Made by a program: the position numbers and the translations under genes
The notes under the pieces: generated by a model
The model's input: the letters and a program-made list of their open reading frames with translations, nothing else
Database searches by the model: none
Told to the model about the DNA's origin: nothing
Shown: positions 1 to 15,044 of the stretch, piece after piece
How positions within the stretch are numbered: position 1 is the stretch's first letter
How the letters are laid out: each line of letters opens with the position of its first letter
Source: Apostichopus japonicus
Taxonomy: Eukaryota > Echinodermata > Holothuroidea > Aspidochirotida > Stichopodidae
Assembly (NCBI RefSeq): GCF_037975245.1
Contig: NC_092579.1
Coordinates: 22,328,666-22,392,665 of the forward strand
DNA length: 64,000 nt
Direction: 5' to 3'

Positions 1-26
1 TTTATATATATATTTACACACACACG

Positions 27-103
<77 letters not shown>
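1..103. repeat. TA/CA microsatellite
   Basis: A short CA/CG run passes into a nearly pure TA dinucleotide array. It is simple sequence with no coding content. Confidence 0.95.
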
Positions 104-104
<1 letters not shown>

Positions 105-740
105 CGCATATAGGCGATCATATAAACCGTGGCCCTGCTAGAGCTCACGTATACCTCACCACGTCCTGTATCGGTTTCGCGAATTTCCAGCTAATGAATG
201 CATGTGATTCCCCAATAGGTTATAGAAAAACATGCATACGTCCTTTGGCTCAAACCAGGCAGTAGTTAGTTCGAAATCAGTACTTTTCCAATAACCAAGG
301 AAGGGGGATTCTCCCTCATGTGCGTTAGATACAGTTTCACAGATTTAGTTAAGGGCACCCGTTGCATGAAGCTTTATTCTAAATTGGGAGACTTTGTATA
401 ACGTCTACGTATAAGGTTTTAGGAGGATTATGTCCACGCCGTAGGCATTGCACTTTGAACATGTTAATGATGGCTAACTGCTCCAAAAGAGCTAAGAAAA
501 ATATTTTTCTGTTTGGATAATAGGATAAAGAAATTGAAAAGATGCCGTAGTATAATTTGCTTCTCCTACCCATTTTGTATATATATATATTTGTATTATT
601 TATATTACTTAAATGAGCCTAAATGGCTGTAGCAAAGTTCAACTTCTGGTTGAACCTCTTCATGTGTCAGCCTATACTTTTAGTAACCATTCAACTGAAA
701 TGTAACACGGGATTGGCCTAAAAAAACCCTTCTATAAACG
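104..740. other. Intergenic, nothing recognised
   Basis: Unique AT-rich sequence. The short open frames here have no recognisable domain, start context or splice structure, and I see no RNA gene. Confidence 0.6.
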
Positions 741-1078
741 TGTGTGAGGACCTGAAGTATGTGAGGACATGAAGTATGTGAGGACCTGAAATATGTGAGG
801 ACCTGAAGTGTATGATGACCTGAAGTGTGTAAGGATCTGAAGTGTGTGAGTACCTGAAGTATGTGAGGACCTGAAATATGTGAGAACCTGAAGTGTATGA
901 GGACCTGAAGTGTGTGAAGACCTGAAGTGTGTGTGGACCTGAAATATGTGAGGACCTGAAATATGTGAGGACCTGAAGTGTGCATGTGAGGACCTGAAGT
1001 GTGCATGTGAGGACCTGAAGTGTGCATGTGAGGACCTGAAGTGTGCATGTGAGGACCTGAAGTGTGTGAAGACCTGAA
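741..1078. repeat. 17-bp minisatellite grading into a 21-bp form
   Basis: The unit GTGAGGACCTGAAGTAT (17 bp) repeats with point variants from about 741. Near 980-1060 four copies carry an extra CATG-type insertion, giving a 21-bp period (GTGTGCATGTGAGGACCTGAA). His/Ser/Thr-rich open frames across it arise from the repeat and are not genes. Confidence 0.93.
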
Positions 1079-3688
1079 CTAAACGATATAAACCCTAGCA
1101 TGTGGAAGTTCCATACTATTTCCATTCACGTGATTCGCTATACTTGTTTCAATAAGTTTCAGACCATTTTCTGTTTACAGGCCTATTCGGTTCACCAGAA
1201 CGCAACTTCCTAACTACTTATTTTATTCAAAATCTTAGCGAAGCGGGGATGAACTTAGTAGTTTACAGTAACACTACTTTGTATTATCAAACATTTGAAA
1301 CTTGACTTCACAAAGGTTACGTGCAGTGCTAGCCTTAGCTAATATTAACCCGAGGCCCACGCCGGAAAACAGGCAAAACTGAAACCACATTTAACAATAA
1401 AAGGTGGAAGGTCGATAAAAGCTGAAAATCGACAGTTTATTTGTTTGGTGTATATGAACCTAAATAAACTTACTTTTAACAGTACATATATAAATGGACA
1501 CAGGTGTCAATGTATATACACCCTTTAGAGAAATCGCCTAAAATGGCGCTGTGTGGAATAGATGGCGCTATGTGAAAACTTTATTGCACTATAACTTAAA
1601 AGTTTCCATAGACATTATACGGAAGAGCAGTGCCTCATCTGGCCACGTAATTAATGTGCATGGGTTTGCACACATGCCAGTCGCCAAAAGTGGTTACACC
1701 CTCTGGTCATAGGCAAGGATTCATTCATGAATGCCACCAAACGCTTTTGGTCGACCTTTGACCGACCCTTCCTGCCTTTTCTGTGATACAGAGGGAGGAC
1801 AGTGGGAGTCTGTGCATCGGATTCTGACCACACCCAAAGAAAATCCAATTTAAATGTACAATAGTATTCCGCGGGAACTCGAACGAATACAAGTTTTAAT
1901 TTATTTCACGACACAGTGGATTAAGACGTAATTGATTCTGCACAATAACGCCGTGTAAATGTAGCCAGGAAATATAACAGTAATCAAAACTATATGTGTG
2001 AAATGTTTCCCCGAAAAGTAATAAGGGCGGTGTTGAGGAACTTAGCATGCATATCCTCCGGATGTGTGACCTGATTAATTCGCAGATGACATTGCAAGAG
2101 TCAAACCTGTACCGCCTAATATTTGTCACAGGGGTTCTACACGTAATGCGTAAGGTCGGCATGTACTATATATATTTGAGTAGTCAAATGAGCGCACTGT
2201 ATTACAGAATACTTCAATAATAAATGTGTTCCTTATACGTCATCTGCCGTACAAGCAGTTATTTTCGTTATAGATATACGGTAGCCTATTTTCATGTTTG
2301 CTTTTATTTAAAGCCGATTTAAGTTACCCCTATGATCCCTATCAACAAAATGGACTAACCTACAAAGCTTCCGGTACATGGACTATTGCATATAGGGGTT
2401 AACAATTTCGGTATCATACACAACATATTTTAACATTTTGACATGCTAATTACATAATATTATCAACATTTACTAATTTATGATTAAAAAGTACAATTTT
2501 AATGTTCCTTCGATCATTTTATTCTACCTGTTGAATGTTTGTCTAACGATGACAAACAGTGCAGACCCTACGATTTTAGTAATAGCAACCTTTTTGAGAA
2601 ATGACGATCTAGCCGTCGCTGGCCAAAAGCTTCGGCTTTGAGTACAGCGTTTCTGGACGAGTCTAACCGTAATAGTAATCACCGACTTTGCGATCCACGG
2701 CTGGCAAGGTCGGTCAAAGTGACTCCATAGTTTTAACTTTCGGGAAACCAAAAATGGTATTGTTACAAGAATTTAACAATGAATTGAGCACACACAGACA
2801 GACTTTACACGAATCGTTATTTTATTAGATTGAAAACGTATTCGTGCAACTGTGTCGCGAAAACAATAGCTTACAAATAAGGGAACTTTCATAGCACAGT
2901 CATAAATACTCTATAATAGTTTGTGAAAATCAAATTCTGATGAAATCATAACTACAGATAGGCTATAGGAAACAATCATTTTTTTTTTCTTTTGCAGCTT
3001 CCCTTGCATATTGAAATTTTCTTTTATGTTATTCCAAAACATTCTACTCATAAAATTTGCAAATTGTTTGTAACCTATACTGCACCGACCATTGGTTATA
3101 AGTTCACGAGACGGGGCATCTGTCTACAAGCGATTGGGAACCGGGGGGGGGGGGGGAGGTGGAGGGTTTTTCATTTTCTGGCAACGTTTTCTTTTTCGAT
3201 TGACACTAATTCGTATCTAGGTGGCATCCAGTTTCTGATTTTCCCCATTCCAGATCACAATAAACCGTGCACAACCACACGGAAATTCCGCACTACTTTT
3301 TGTCAAGCAAATGTGCCCCTTGTTTGATTTTCCTCTGGTTGACGAAAGTTCCAAACTGTTTATCCCTTATAATCTGACTTCGACGGTTAAAAGTAACTTA
3401 ATAAATCTTTCAAAACATCTTTCATGAACAACTTACTAACCAAGGATAAAATATGGACAAACGTCCTACGTTCTACAAATTTTTAGACTATCGGACGGTT
3501 AAACTTTTATTTGAGACCACAAAACTTTGTGTTTCTTTCCTATCGGGAAACCTGACCTAATGGTCTCTATGGCTAGCCACCCTGATTGATGGGACTTCGG
3601 TTTCATATTTAGTCATTTACCGGTCTGAACCAAATGTCCATAATTCATTTTAATACATGATATATCGTCTCGCGTCATAACGTCGAAT

Positions 3689-3690
<2 letters not shown>
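1079..3690. other. Intergenic, nothing recognised
   Basis: No conserved domain, tRNA-like box pair or transposon terminus was found on either strand. A 14-G tract lies at 3143-3156. Open frames are at most about 110 codons and look random. Confidence 0.55.
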
Positions 3691-5663
<1,973 letters not shown>

Positions 5664-5815
5664 ATATATATCGGCTATATATATATCGGCTATATATATA
5701 TCGGCTATATATATATTGGCTATATATAGTATATACATAAAGGCTATATAGGCTATACATATAGGCTATATGTATATATATATTTATTTCTATATATATA
5801 CCTGTATATATATAC

Positions 5816-5871
<56 letters not shown>

Positions 5872-5872
5872 G
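5664..5872. repeat. 15-bp TA/CGGC repeat followed by TA microsatellite
   Basis: CGGC occurs at 5672, 5687 and 5702 with a TGGC variant at 5717, a 15-bp period in a TA background. Degenerate GGCTATATA copies and a TA run to about 5868 follow. Confidence 0.9.
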
Positions 5873-7245
5873 TGTTTTATTTTTTCAGTCTTGATGACTC
5901 ATACGACCTCACTGCGCATGCCCGAAATTTCGTTCCGTGTTGTTATAAGCCTATTGTTGGATTATGTTAATTTTTTGGAACTTCCGTTGTTTTTAATGAA
6001 CTGACCAAATTTCACTACGTCAGTGTGCAGACGTGTGACCTATACACTTCATGATTACGTCTCGCTATTTTCATTGTTATAATACCGTTAGCCTTTATTG
6101 TCGATCCTGTCTGTTTTCCAAGCACTTTTTTTTTATAAATTTTACAGCATTTAATAAGATCGTTCTCATATCACTATAATGTATAGCCTACACTTCCCAT
6201 TTACAAAACTACAGTTCTAACAGTGAACACATACAGGTAACTACAAGTATTTCACAACCAGTTCGTATAATATTTAGCCTATATATAGCAAATGATTTAT
6301 TTTTGCCAATACCAACTTCATCCCATTTTCATATTATTACCACCATATTCGCGTTTCATAAAAGTTCTTAAAAAAAGGCCAAACATCCCCATTTTCTATT
6401 TTTATCACAAAGCAATAATGGCTCTCTGTAAGTATATTATTAAATATCGATTATTTTCATTCTGATATATAACAGCAAAACTCAACAATACATTGATTCT
6501 TTTGCTCCATGTATTGTAGTTTATACGTGGCGAGTTATTCTACTGTATATAATATATATATAGCTGACTATAGCTGTTATAATGTTTAAGTTAGAAACCT
6601 AAACGGTCTCTTTCATAAAGGCAGGAAACAAGTATAATTGTTCTTCTTCTTGGAAATTCCAGGGTTGCTATTTTCTTTGTCCAATGCAGCAAAAGAAAGG
6701 GAGAGAGCCAAAAAAAAAACAAAAAAAACTTAGTGTCTACTTTGTTACGACACAATGGGACTAACTATAGGGTTGCGGTAAAGGGGCTTTCGTCCCATTT
6801 GTTTCCAAGAAAATAAGAACGAAAATACCTTTTTTAGTTAGTATAGCAAATATCAATTCGTGTCTAAACATATCGCAAAAGAATCTTGTCTCGGTATTCA
6901 TAAAAGTAACCTTCTTTTGTCATGATCCAATCTGGGAATTTCTGCTTCAAAATACCAACATATATAAGGAAAGGAACACGTAATGAAATAACTAACTCAA
7001 CAACATGTTACCTTATTAGGCTTTATCGCACAAACTTCTGTATAGAAAAGCCAACTCATGTATACGGTAGCTTTGATAAGGAAATAGTTTCGAACGGTTT
7101 TCTTTTCTTTCTTTGACGAGACCAAAAATATCTTGTATTGGAATAGTCACTTGTCCAGTGTATCTGTCTATATGTCCACCTGTGTCTCTTAATGTCTTCT
7201 TAGTATGTTTTCGTTTCAATTAGCCTCTGAAGAAGATCATGTTAC
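5873..7245. other. Intergenic, nothing recognised
   Basis: AT-rich unique sequence. A minus-strand frame at 7016-7219 (67 codons) and a plus-strand frame at 6922-7116 overlap each other; neither has a recognisable motif. Confidence 0.5.
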
Positions 7246-7496
7246 GGAGTGTTAGCTCAGTGGTTAACGCCGATGCCTTCCAATCATAAGGTCCCCGGTT
7301 CGAGTCACTCCCAGATTAATGTATGTCGTCCAGTTACAGAGTTGTTGACAATTAACAATTCATAATTATGGACGTAAAATATGAATGAAAGAGACTGACT
7401 TCGGTCAGCTTGCGGCTTTGATAAGCCTATGAGGCTTCTTCGCGAGTTTCTGCTTGCAGGAGGATCTAATATACATACATACATACATACATACAT
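7246..7496 (+). mobile_element. tRNA-derived SINE, family A, copy 1
   Basis: The 5' end is tRNA-like. GGAGTG at 7246 can pair with CACTCC downstream as an acceptor stem. An A-box-like TAGCTCAGTGGTTAACG and a B-box GGTTCGAGTCAC are correctly spaced for an internal RNA polymerase III promoter. A body of about 150 bp follows, then a (CATA)n tail ending near 7496. A second, highly similar copy lies in opposite orientation at 43908-44139, which defines the family boundaries from this window alone. No target duplication is obvious. Confidence 0.85.
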
Positions 7497-9514
7497 GCTA
7501 TAGGCACGCAACTTCATGCCATCTAACTTTTTACAAAGAAATAGTCGCTCGTTATAGAATATAGAATGCCCGATATACAATTGTATTATTGTATATAACA
7601 ATGATTGTGAAAAATTGTGATACGAAGGTTATAAGGTAATATTGTACGAGGTTCACTCATATTTGTTATACTGCCATGTAGAATGAGTATGGTTTGGAAT
7701 ATTACTATATAGGCCTATACATATTCTCGTTTTAAAATGTAATTTGTATTGTTGGCAAATATGTTGTTAGAGAATCTAACAATGGTCACACTCTTATTAA
7801 AACTGCAAGACGTATTTTAGTGTCAGCCGGCAAACTATTTTTCCTCTCTGGGACATTGAATTGTATATAGTTGGACACTCCGCATGAGTCTAATAACAAC
7901 TTCGAGCGTCGCAACCTGTAAGAGAATAGCCTATTTTTGAAAACGTTTATCAATTGTCGTGATGGTTAGAATTTAGGAGGGGGGGGGGGCAATTCTGATA
8001 CATTTTTAATTTTTATTTGTCTACCTTTCAAATCCGTACTAAAGTTTGCTTAGAGGAGTCAGCCCGTCTCAGAAAGAGGACAATTGAGGGAGGGTGGAGG
8101 GTTGGGGGAGGGGAGGGAGGATGGGTGGAGTTCTACAAGTTTCCTATCTTGTTATTCTAGTTCATTCCAAGTATAGCGTACCATACAAGTACATGTCATG
8201 GGTCACGCGCGCCTTAATTAGCGCTAACTAGGCCGCCTTAAGGAAGTTGCGCCACTATAATTCCTATATAATATTTGTTTTACCCGCTAATGAACACACC
8301 ACTGCATATATCATGTTTTTCTTTAATATAAAAGCCTGCCAAGTTCAACAGTAATATTCATTCATTCGAAAAGTGCACGTGATATATTATACTGCAGTTT
8401 CTGAGAACGTCGAAGGCAGCGTGGGTTCAATGTGCATAACTTATTATGTCTGACTCTTGACAGCTAAAATCACTGGAGGTTTTGTTAAAATAGGAAGTTT
8501 ATCTCCCCCCTTAATGGTCATGTGGTTATATTTCTATTCTCGAACGGAACCGCAAATTCATTTTCCAATAAATTTTACACAGCACCGACATAACCACATC
8601 CAGGTTATGTTAGCGCAATATAAACATTCTGTGTGCATGTAGTATAGTGCAATGACAAGTATAATTATATATGTATATACACTATACTGTATACGATGCA
8701 TTAAATAAAATACGGTTGTAGGCCTATATTGTGTATGAAAGGCAAAACAAAATTATAGGGGGGTGTTCATGAGAGGGCCAAAAACCAATCAAAACAAACC
8801 ATATAGCTGTGGGGTAGGCTGTGGAGTGTGTGACGGGAAGGGATGGCGGGGGGGGGGGGGACGGGGTGGGGTATGGGGGATGGGAGGAAATCTCAGTGAC
8901 CAATCAGATTGGCAAAATCGGAAATGAATAATTTTGGGAAAAAACGGTCAACAAGAGCAAAGTGAAATATGAAAATGAAAATATGACTTATAACTCAATT
9001 CATGGCTGAAAATCGAAAAGTGGGCCCAAACGAATCACCTTGAATATTAGACAACTAACAGTCGTATACCACCAATAATTTAGGCATTGATATTTATTTG
9101 TACTTTTTCAAAAGTACGATTTGGTAGTACGCAAAATATTGGTAGACAGTCTGTAACCCCCCCCCCCCCCACCCCTAGTCCAGCACACTACCACGCACAT
9201 GACGTTCACGACTAGACTTGACAATAACTGTTTGGGGGCATGAGGCTAAAATAGTCATTTATAATAACTTACTGACTCATTCGGTACGGCGACCGAAGTT
9301 GTAATAGCATTGGGTAAAAAAGGACACATTTCCAACTCAAGTTAGCAAATTCACTCCTCCTCTTGCTCTCTCATATTTCACCTCCATCCACCTTTCCTTG
9401 TCTCCCCCCCCCGCACCCCCGTCTCCCAGTCCTTACTTCACCCCACTTTCTCCCAGGCTGCTGTTCGGAAGCTGTCTCAGCGATGACAACCAATCTCTTG
9501 TTGGCATATATGTT
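7497..9514. other. Intergenic with G/C homopolymer runs
   Basis: No gene recognised. Notable simple sequence: an 11-G run at 7979-7989, G-rich sequence at 8085-8130, a 13-G run at 8848-8860 and a 14-C run at 9157-9170. Remaining open frames are short and featureless. Confidence 0.5.
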
Positions 9515-9652
9515 GACATATGTAAGTATCTTGTGCTCTGATTGGATGAAATCGACCTATTTCAATTTTATTCTACATATATCTATTTCACGACTTATGG
9601 CACACTAGGCGTCGATTTAATCCAATCAGAGCACGAGAAAATGACACATGTC
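9515..9652. repeat. Imperfect 42-bp inverted repeat (MITE-like hairpin)
   Basis: The left arm 9515-9556 contains GTGCTCTGATTGGAT. It is matched on the opposite strand by the right arm 9611-9652, which contains ATCCAATCAGAGCAC. The outer arm ends read GACATATGT and ACATGTC. The spacer is about 54 bp. A further CGACATATGTCG palindrome follows. The shape suits a small hairpin transposon relic, but no target duplication was identified. Confidence 0.6.
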
Positions 9653-10679
9653 AATTTAATTCGACATATGTCGATTTCAGGACATTAGGCACTCTAGATA
9701 CACAGTACACTTTTACTGGACGGCAAAAATATTACGGAGGGCGCTCGACCACTAAATTATATAGTCCAGATATTACTCTGCGCTGGTGATTCGTCAAGCC
9801 CACTGTACAAATAAAATACATATAGCATATGAGACCGGCGGTAAAGTTGAAATCCTAATGTTACGGTCACTGGTTTTGATGCTGTTATTTATTTTATCGT
9901 TTAAGTGACGAAGTAGACAACGATCAAATCCTGGAAGGGGAATAGAGATTGGGAGTGAGGAGGGGGAGGGGGACGGGTAGCCTGTGAGGGGGTTAACCAA
10001 TTACTCTCGTCTCACGAGTAAAATCATAGTCAGAAAACTGATGCGATTTAGGCGGTAGTTCTCTTATTTAGCAGCAAACTGTGTGTAGTCAAAACATTGG
10101 AAAATTATTCGTAAAAGTTTACGACAAAAGGAATTAAACTTCGAGACGGGAAAGTTCACTTGTGCAATATAGTAGCCTACTTGACAAACGTGTCTGTAAA
10201 TGATGTGCACATGAACTCATAGACTGCAATGCATCTCTGGTCAGTATTATAAAATAAACTATAAGCTATGCATGTAACTCATATACAGGTATGTTACAGT
10301 AACGTTTAACACGGTCCTACATTATTTATTTTGTGAACCGAAACTGAAACTATACAAAACCACACAATGCATCATTAGATCAATGCATTCCTATAAGACT
10401 GTTCTGCCTTGTCAGCGAAATATCCAACCACGCAGGCGGCTATGACAACAGAATACACGCCCTCACTTACCTATGCGGTATCTCATCATGTATTTTGTCT
10501 CTCCAACGAAATGGATTATGTGCCTGTTATTTTATTCCGATTACATTATCTACTCAACTTCACATTCAGTAAAAATAGCACACGTTTCTAACACAAAAGG
10601 AAATGTAAACAGCGACACAGAGTTTTCAACTTGGGAAGGACCGTGAGAGAAGCTGGTGATAAACATTATATGTTACACC
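9653..10679. other. Intergenic, nothing recognised
   Basis: Unique sequence between the hairpin and the LINE 3' end. Open frames are no longer than 68 codons and have no motif. Confidence 0.5.
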
Positions 10680-12203
10680 ATCTTATTTTATTTTACATAT
10701 TAACCTTTAAAAGGGTGACTCGGTTAGCCAAAGCTAATCTTCCCCGAGGCCCTAAAATACAATCAATATAAAAAGAATAATATTATAAAACAATAAACAA
10801 AGAGTAAGACTATTAAATATACAACAGTAAATCACAAAACTGTAAAAATGGGTATAGAACATAAAAGCGTAATGAGATGATTAAGACTTGAAAAATTCAT
10901 TGACTAAACGTTTAAAAATAGGTAAAGATTTGGCATGCTTGCATTCAGCTGGCAAACTATTCCATTCTTTGGCAGTTATGAAGGAAAATCTACGCTTGTG
11001 ATATTCCGTTTTACCATCTTTCAGGTATAAGTTACTTTGGGTCGTGGATCTTAAATTGTGATTATGAATTTCGTGTGTAAAGTTGAATAACTGGGTTAGA
11101 TAATTTGGGGAGAGGCCATTCATGGTCTTGTACATCATGATCAATCGTCGTATACGTATTTGCGTATCGACAGGGTGCCACTTTAGCATTTTAAATAATT
11201 CTGTCGAGCTTTCATATCTTCCGGAGTTCGTAATAATACGCGCTGCTGCTTTTTGCATATGTAACAACTTTTGTAAATCATTTGCTCCACACGTACCCCA
11301 GACTATACTACAATAATCTAGAATGGGTCGTACATACCCATTATAGAAGATAATTTTCGTATTTAAATCAATATATGGTTGTATGCGTCTCAGTAAGGCA
11401 AGGCGATTTGAGACTGTTTTACAAACGTTGTCAACCTGAATATGCCAGGATAAATTGTTATCAATTTTTACACCTAATAGTTCTTCATATTTGACAGTCT
11501 TGAGAATTTTGCCCCCGAGTGTCACAGAAAGAGTATTTGCATTGTCAGGTAATGAAGCCAGTCTCTGACCAGATCCCATCAATAATACCTTCGGTTTAGT
11601 GGTGTTGATTGCCATTTTAATTCGGTCACACCAGGCACTAACTTTTTCCATGTCTCTTTGCAATTTGTTATTCAAGTTAATGGTAGATGTATCACTGGCA
11701 TAAAATGTTGTGTCGTCAGCATACATATCCGCTGAACAATATTCCAAAGTGAGATCCATATCATTAATATAAATTAAGAACATAAGTGGACCAAGAATGC
11801 TTCCCTGGGGTAAACCACATGCAATTCGTCTTGAACTCGATAAAACACCATTTAAGTATGTGCATTGACTTCTAATAACTAAATAGGATTTGAACCAATT
11901 AATCGCTTTACTCGATACACCATAAATACGTAGTTTCGTTACCATAATCTCGTGGTTTACCAAATCGAATGCCTTACTGAGGTCTAAGAAAACAGTTCCC
12001 AAAATATACCCCTTATCAATAGATTCCATCCACTGATCCACAACCTTCAATAGCGCCGTTTCGCATGAATGCTTTCCCTGAAACCCGACTGTGTATTACG
12101 TAAAAGGTCAAACTTATTCAAATGCTTACTGAGGGCTAGGTGGACATGTTTTTCAATTATTTTTGAGAGAATTGGTAAAATTGCAATCGTTCTGTAAACC
12201 ATC
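10680..12203 (-). mobile_element. 5'-truncated non-LTR retrotransposon (CR1/Jockey group)
   Basis: The fragment holds the 3' part of a LINE on the minus strand: most of the reverse transcriptase, a C-terminal region and a 3' UTR of about 200 bp. The UTR includes a self-complementary GGTTAGCCAAAGCTAATC segment and ends in an A/T-rich tail near 10680. Homology stops abruptly near 12203, where the canonical NYRPISILP block begins as YRTIAILPIL. No endonuclease domain or 5' UTR is present. Abrupt 5' truncation is usual for target-primed integration. The exact 3' end is uncertain. Confidence 0.88.
10881..12203 (-). pseudogene. LINE reverse transcriptase, truncated and frameshifted
   Basis: The main frame runs from 12050 down to the stop at 10881. 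It reads through reverse-transcriptase blocks: FLDLSKAFDLVNHEI, the palm motif GLPQGSILGPLMFLIYINDM, and the catalytic box YADDTTFYAS. The tail RRFSFITAKEWNSLPAE is typical of CR1- and Jockey-related LINEs. Between about 12060 and 12203 the protein continues in another frame (ILPILSKIIEKHVHLALSK), so a frameshift near 12065 separates the fingers region from the palm. The upstream ORF and endonuclease are missing, so this copy cannot move on its own. The catalytic Asp pair is intact, suggesting a fairly young insertion. Confidence 0.9.
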
Positions 12204-13414
12204 ATAAAGCTACAAGCTCCATGCAGAACAGTCGGTAATCTGACCTGGTGACCCTCATTATGTTCAAGATATGTGACGTCAAGCTTTTTTGAATTTTAGC
12301 ACTAAATTTGAAAAGTAGACAACAAAACTTTACAGCTGAATATCTCTTAAAGAAATGGCATAACGATGATTTCACTCCCACACACACACTACAAAACAAC
12401 ATGATCAACTTTTAAGAAACTTTCGAAGAGAAATTACACACTTACGGCGGGTCACGACCAACGTGAACGAATCGAGCACTGTGTATCCAAGTTTCAAAAC
12501 GTGAACACGTGAGTAAAAAAAAATGGCCAAAATTGAACTTTCCGTGCGTGAACATACTCGATATCCGCACAAAAGCATCTTGAAATCCCAACACAGATTT
12601 AGGTACTTCTTATGGTTTAATCCGAGTTCTAATACGGACACTTACAGATGTTTTACGACGGCTATTGTCAGTACGAAACATTAGGTCCATTCTTAAAAAC
12701 AAAAATGGCGGACTGCTTCATAAGGTCATGCATATTCATTGTATAGTAATGATAACGTCATCAAATTACGCCTTTTCTGATGAATAGTCATGAAATATTA
12801 GATGACTGACAACCATTCCCGGTACTAAAAGCACACGCAATTTCCACTGCTTTTGATCCGGTGTTTCAGAATATATTTTTGACTTGCTTTGGTTAAGTTA
12901 AACCTGAGATTTGAACCATTTTTAAGTATGTGGAACATGAGAAAAGCAAAAAACCACTCGGTTTATTTGTTTTGTACAAACTTAGGGCATCAGGATTATT
13001 AATTTTAATTGTAAGGACAGGGAAATCAAAACATGGTAGCCGAGGTTGGGGACTATCCAGGAAAGGGATGGTGTGGAGAGGTATGTGTGTGTTTGTTGGT
13101 GGGTGGGCGGGAGGGGGCATCAGTGATATGGAACAGATTGGAGGGAAAAGCTTATTGGCTGCCAACACAAAAATCTAACCCATTGGGGTGCTAATGGAAT
13201 AAGAGGGGGGGGGGGGGAGGTTGACATGGAAATAAACTCATCATTTGGAAGTCATCCTTAATGCATCGGTAGTAACATTCTGTGCGATCACCACTGTCCT
13301 ACAGTACCAGTAACAAATAAAGACCAAATAAAGAAGAAAGATCAGGGTTCTCCAAGTCCTTATTTATCCTTGGAAGTTATCTTTATTATAAACTCCTTGG
13401 TACTTAACATGAAA
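12204..13414. other. Intergenic, nothing recognised
   Basis: Unique sequence with a YY1-like AAAATGGCGGA at about 12704 and a 12-G run at 13205-13216. The opposing frames at 12893-13178 overlap in a G-rich stretch and are probably both spurious. Confidence 0.5.
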
Positions 13415-14900
13415 CAAAGCTATATAAATTTCAACACAAATGTGTAGAGGAATGAATACAAAAATGAAAAGGTTATGTATATAATATTAAAATGGCATAG
13501 AAGGTAATATATGACTTTTATAATTGGACTGTACATGGAGGTAAGATGTGGTACATAGACATTTCAACAAAAAAGGTGACAAGGCAAAATAAAATATGAT
13601 AATTTTAAAGAAGCTCACCATACACGAAGCATGTAGAGGTGGACAGGTGTATACAAAGTGAAAGAACTATTAAGTATTAAAAGTATAGCAGAAAAGTAAA
13701 ACAGAAAGAGATGATAGTTAAACCATTCACGTCACATAATGCAATGTGATTATCAGGCAGCAAAGATGGCAGTTTTCTTTTTTAAATAAATGAAAGTAAT
13801 GTGACCAGAAGTATGAGTACAGTATGCTATGATGTGGAATCAATATAGCACAGGGCACTGAACAAAGGTGGAATGAAAGATACCAAAAAAATGTAATAAT
13901 GCTTTATAAATTTCAACAAAAATGTGTAGAGGAAAGCACACAAAAATGAAAAGGGTAATCATATAACATTAAAATGGCATAGAAGGTAATATATAGAGAT
14001 ATTTGTAATTATACTGTATATGACCAAAAACAGCTAACTCTGTACACGGAGGTAAGATGCACATAGACATTTAAGTGAATGAGGAGACAAGGCAAAATAA
14101 TATATGATAATTGAAAGAAGCCCACCATACATGAAGCATGTAGAGTTAGACAGGTGTATACACATTGAAAGAACTTTTTAGTGTTGAACGAAAAGCATTA
14201 TAAAACAGAAAGAGATGATAGTTAAACCATTCACATCACATAATGAAATGTGCTTATCAGGCAGCAGAGGTGGCAGTTTTCTTTTTTAAATAAATGAAAG
14301 TAATGTGACCAGATGTATGAGTACAGTATGCTATGATGTGGAATCAATATAGCACAGGGCACTGAACAAAGGTGGAATGAAAGATACCAAAAAAATGTAA
14401 TAATGCTTTATAAATTTCAACAAAAATGTGTATAGGAAAGCACACAAAAATGAAAAGGGTAATCATATAACATTAAAATGGCATAGAAGGTAATATATAG
14501 AGATATTTATAATTATACTGTATATGACCAAAAACAGCTAACTCTGTACACGGAGGTAAGATGCACATAGACATTTAAGTGAATGAGGAGACAAGGCAAA
14601 ATAATATATGATAATTGAAAGAAGCCCACCATACATGAAGCATGTAGAGTTAGACAGGTATATACACATTGAAAGAACTTTTTAGTGTTGAACGAAAAGC
14701 ATTATAAAACAGAAAGAGATGATAGTTAAACCATTCACATCACATAATCAAATGTGCTTATCAGGCAGCAGAGGTGGCAGTTTTCTTTTTTAAATAAATG
14801 ACAGCTAATGTGACCAGATGTATGAGTACAGTATGCTATGTTTTTGAATCAATATAGCACAGGGCACTAAAAAAGGTGAAATGAAAGATAAAAGAGTAAC
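13415..14900. repeat. Three-copy long tandem repeat (482 and 504 bp period)
   Basis: The anchor TATAAATTTCAACA recurs at 13421, 13904 and 14408, following GC(T/A)(T/A) at 13419, 13901 and 14405. The whole intervening sequence repeats: copies 2 and 3 are nearly identical over 504 bp and copy 1 is more divergent at 482 bp. The third copy decays after about 14870. The block contains no reading frame of note. It lies 3' of the large minus-strand gene and could be in its untranslated region or simply intergenic. Confidence 0.93.
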
Positions 14901-15044
14901 TTAAAGATAAAGAAAAGAATATATCAAAAATGTACATGTAGAAAAGGTGTGACTAAAAAATAAAAGTGATGTAAATGTTGAAAGCATCTACAGAATACAG
15001 ACACAGCAATCAATGAGCCAGTCACAACACATTACAAACGTATG

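Noticed and set aside
680-1125. His/Ser/Thr-rich repetitive frames
   Set aside because: Produced by the 17-bp minisatellite. Open in more than one frame.
7246-7320. Functional tRNA gene
   Set aside because: Anticodon stem is imperfect and the sequence continues into a SINE body shared with 43908-44139.
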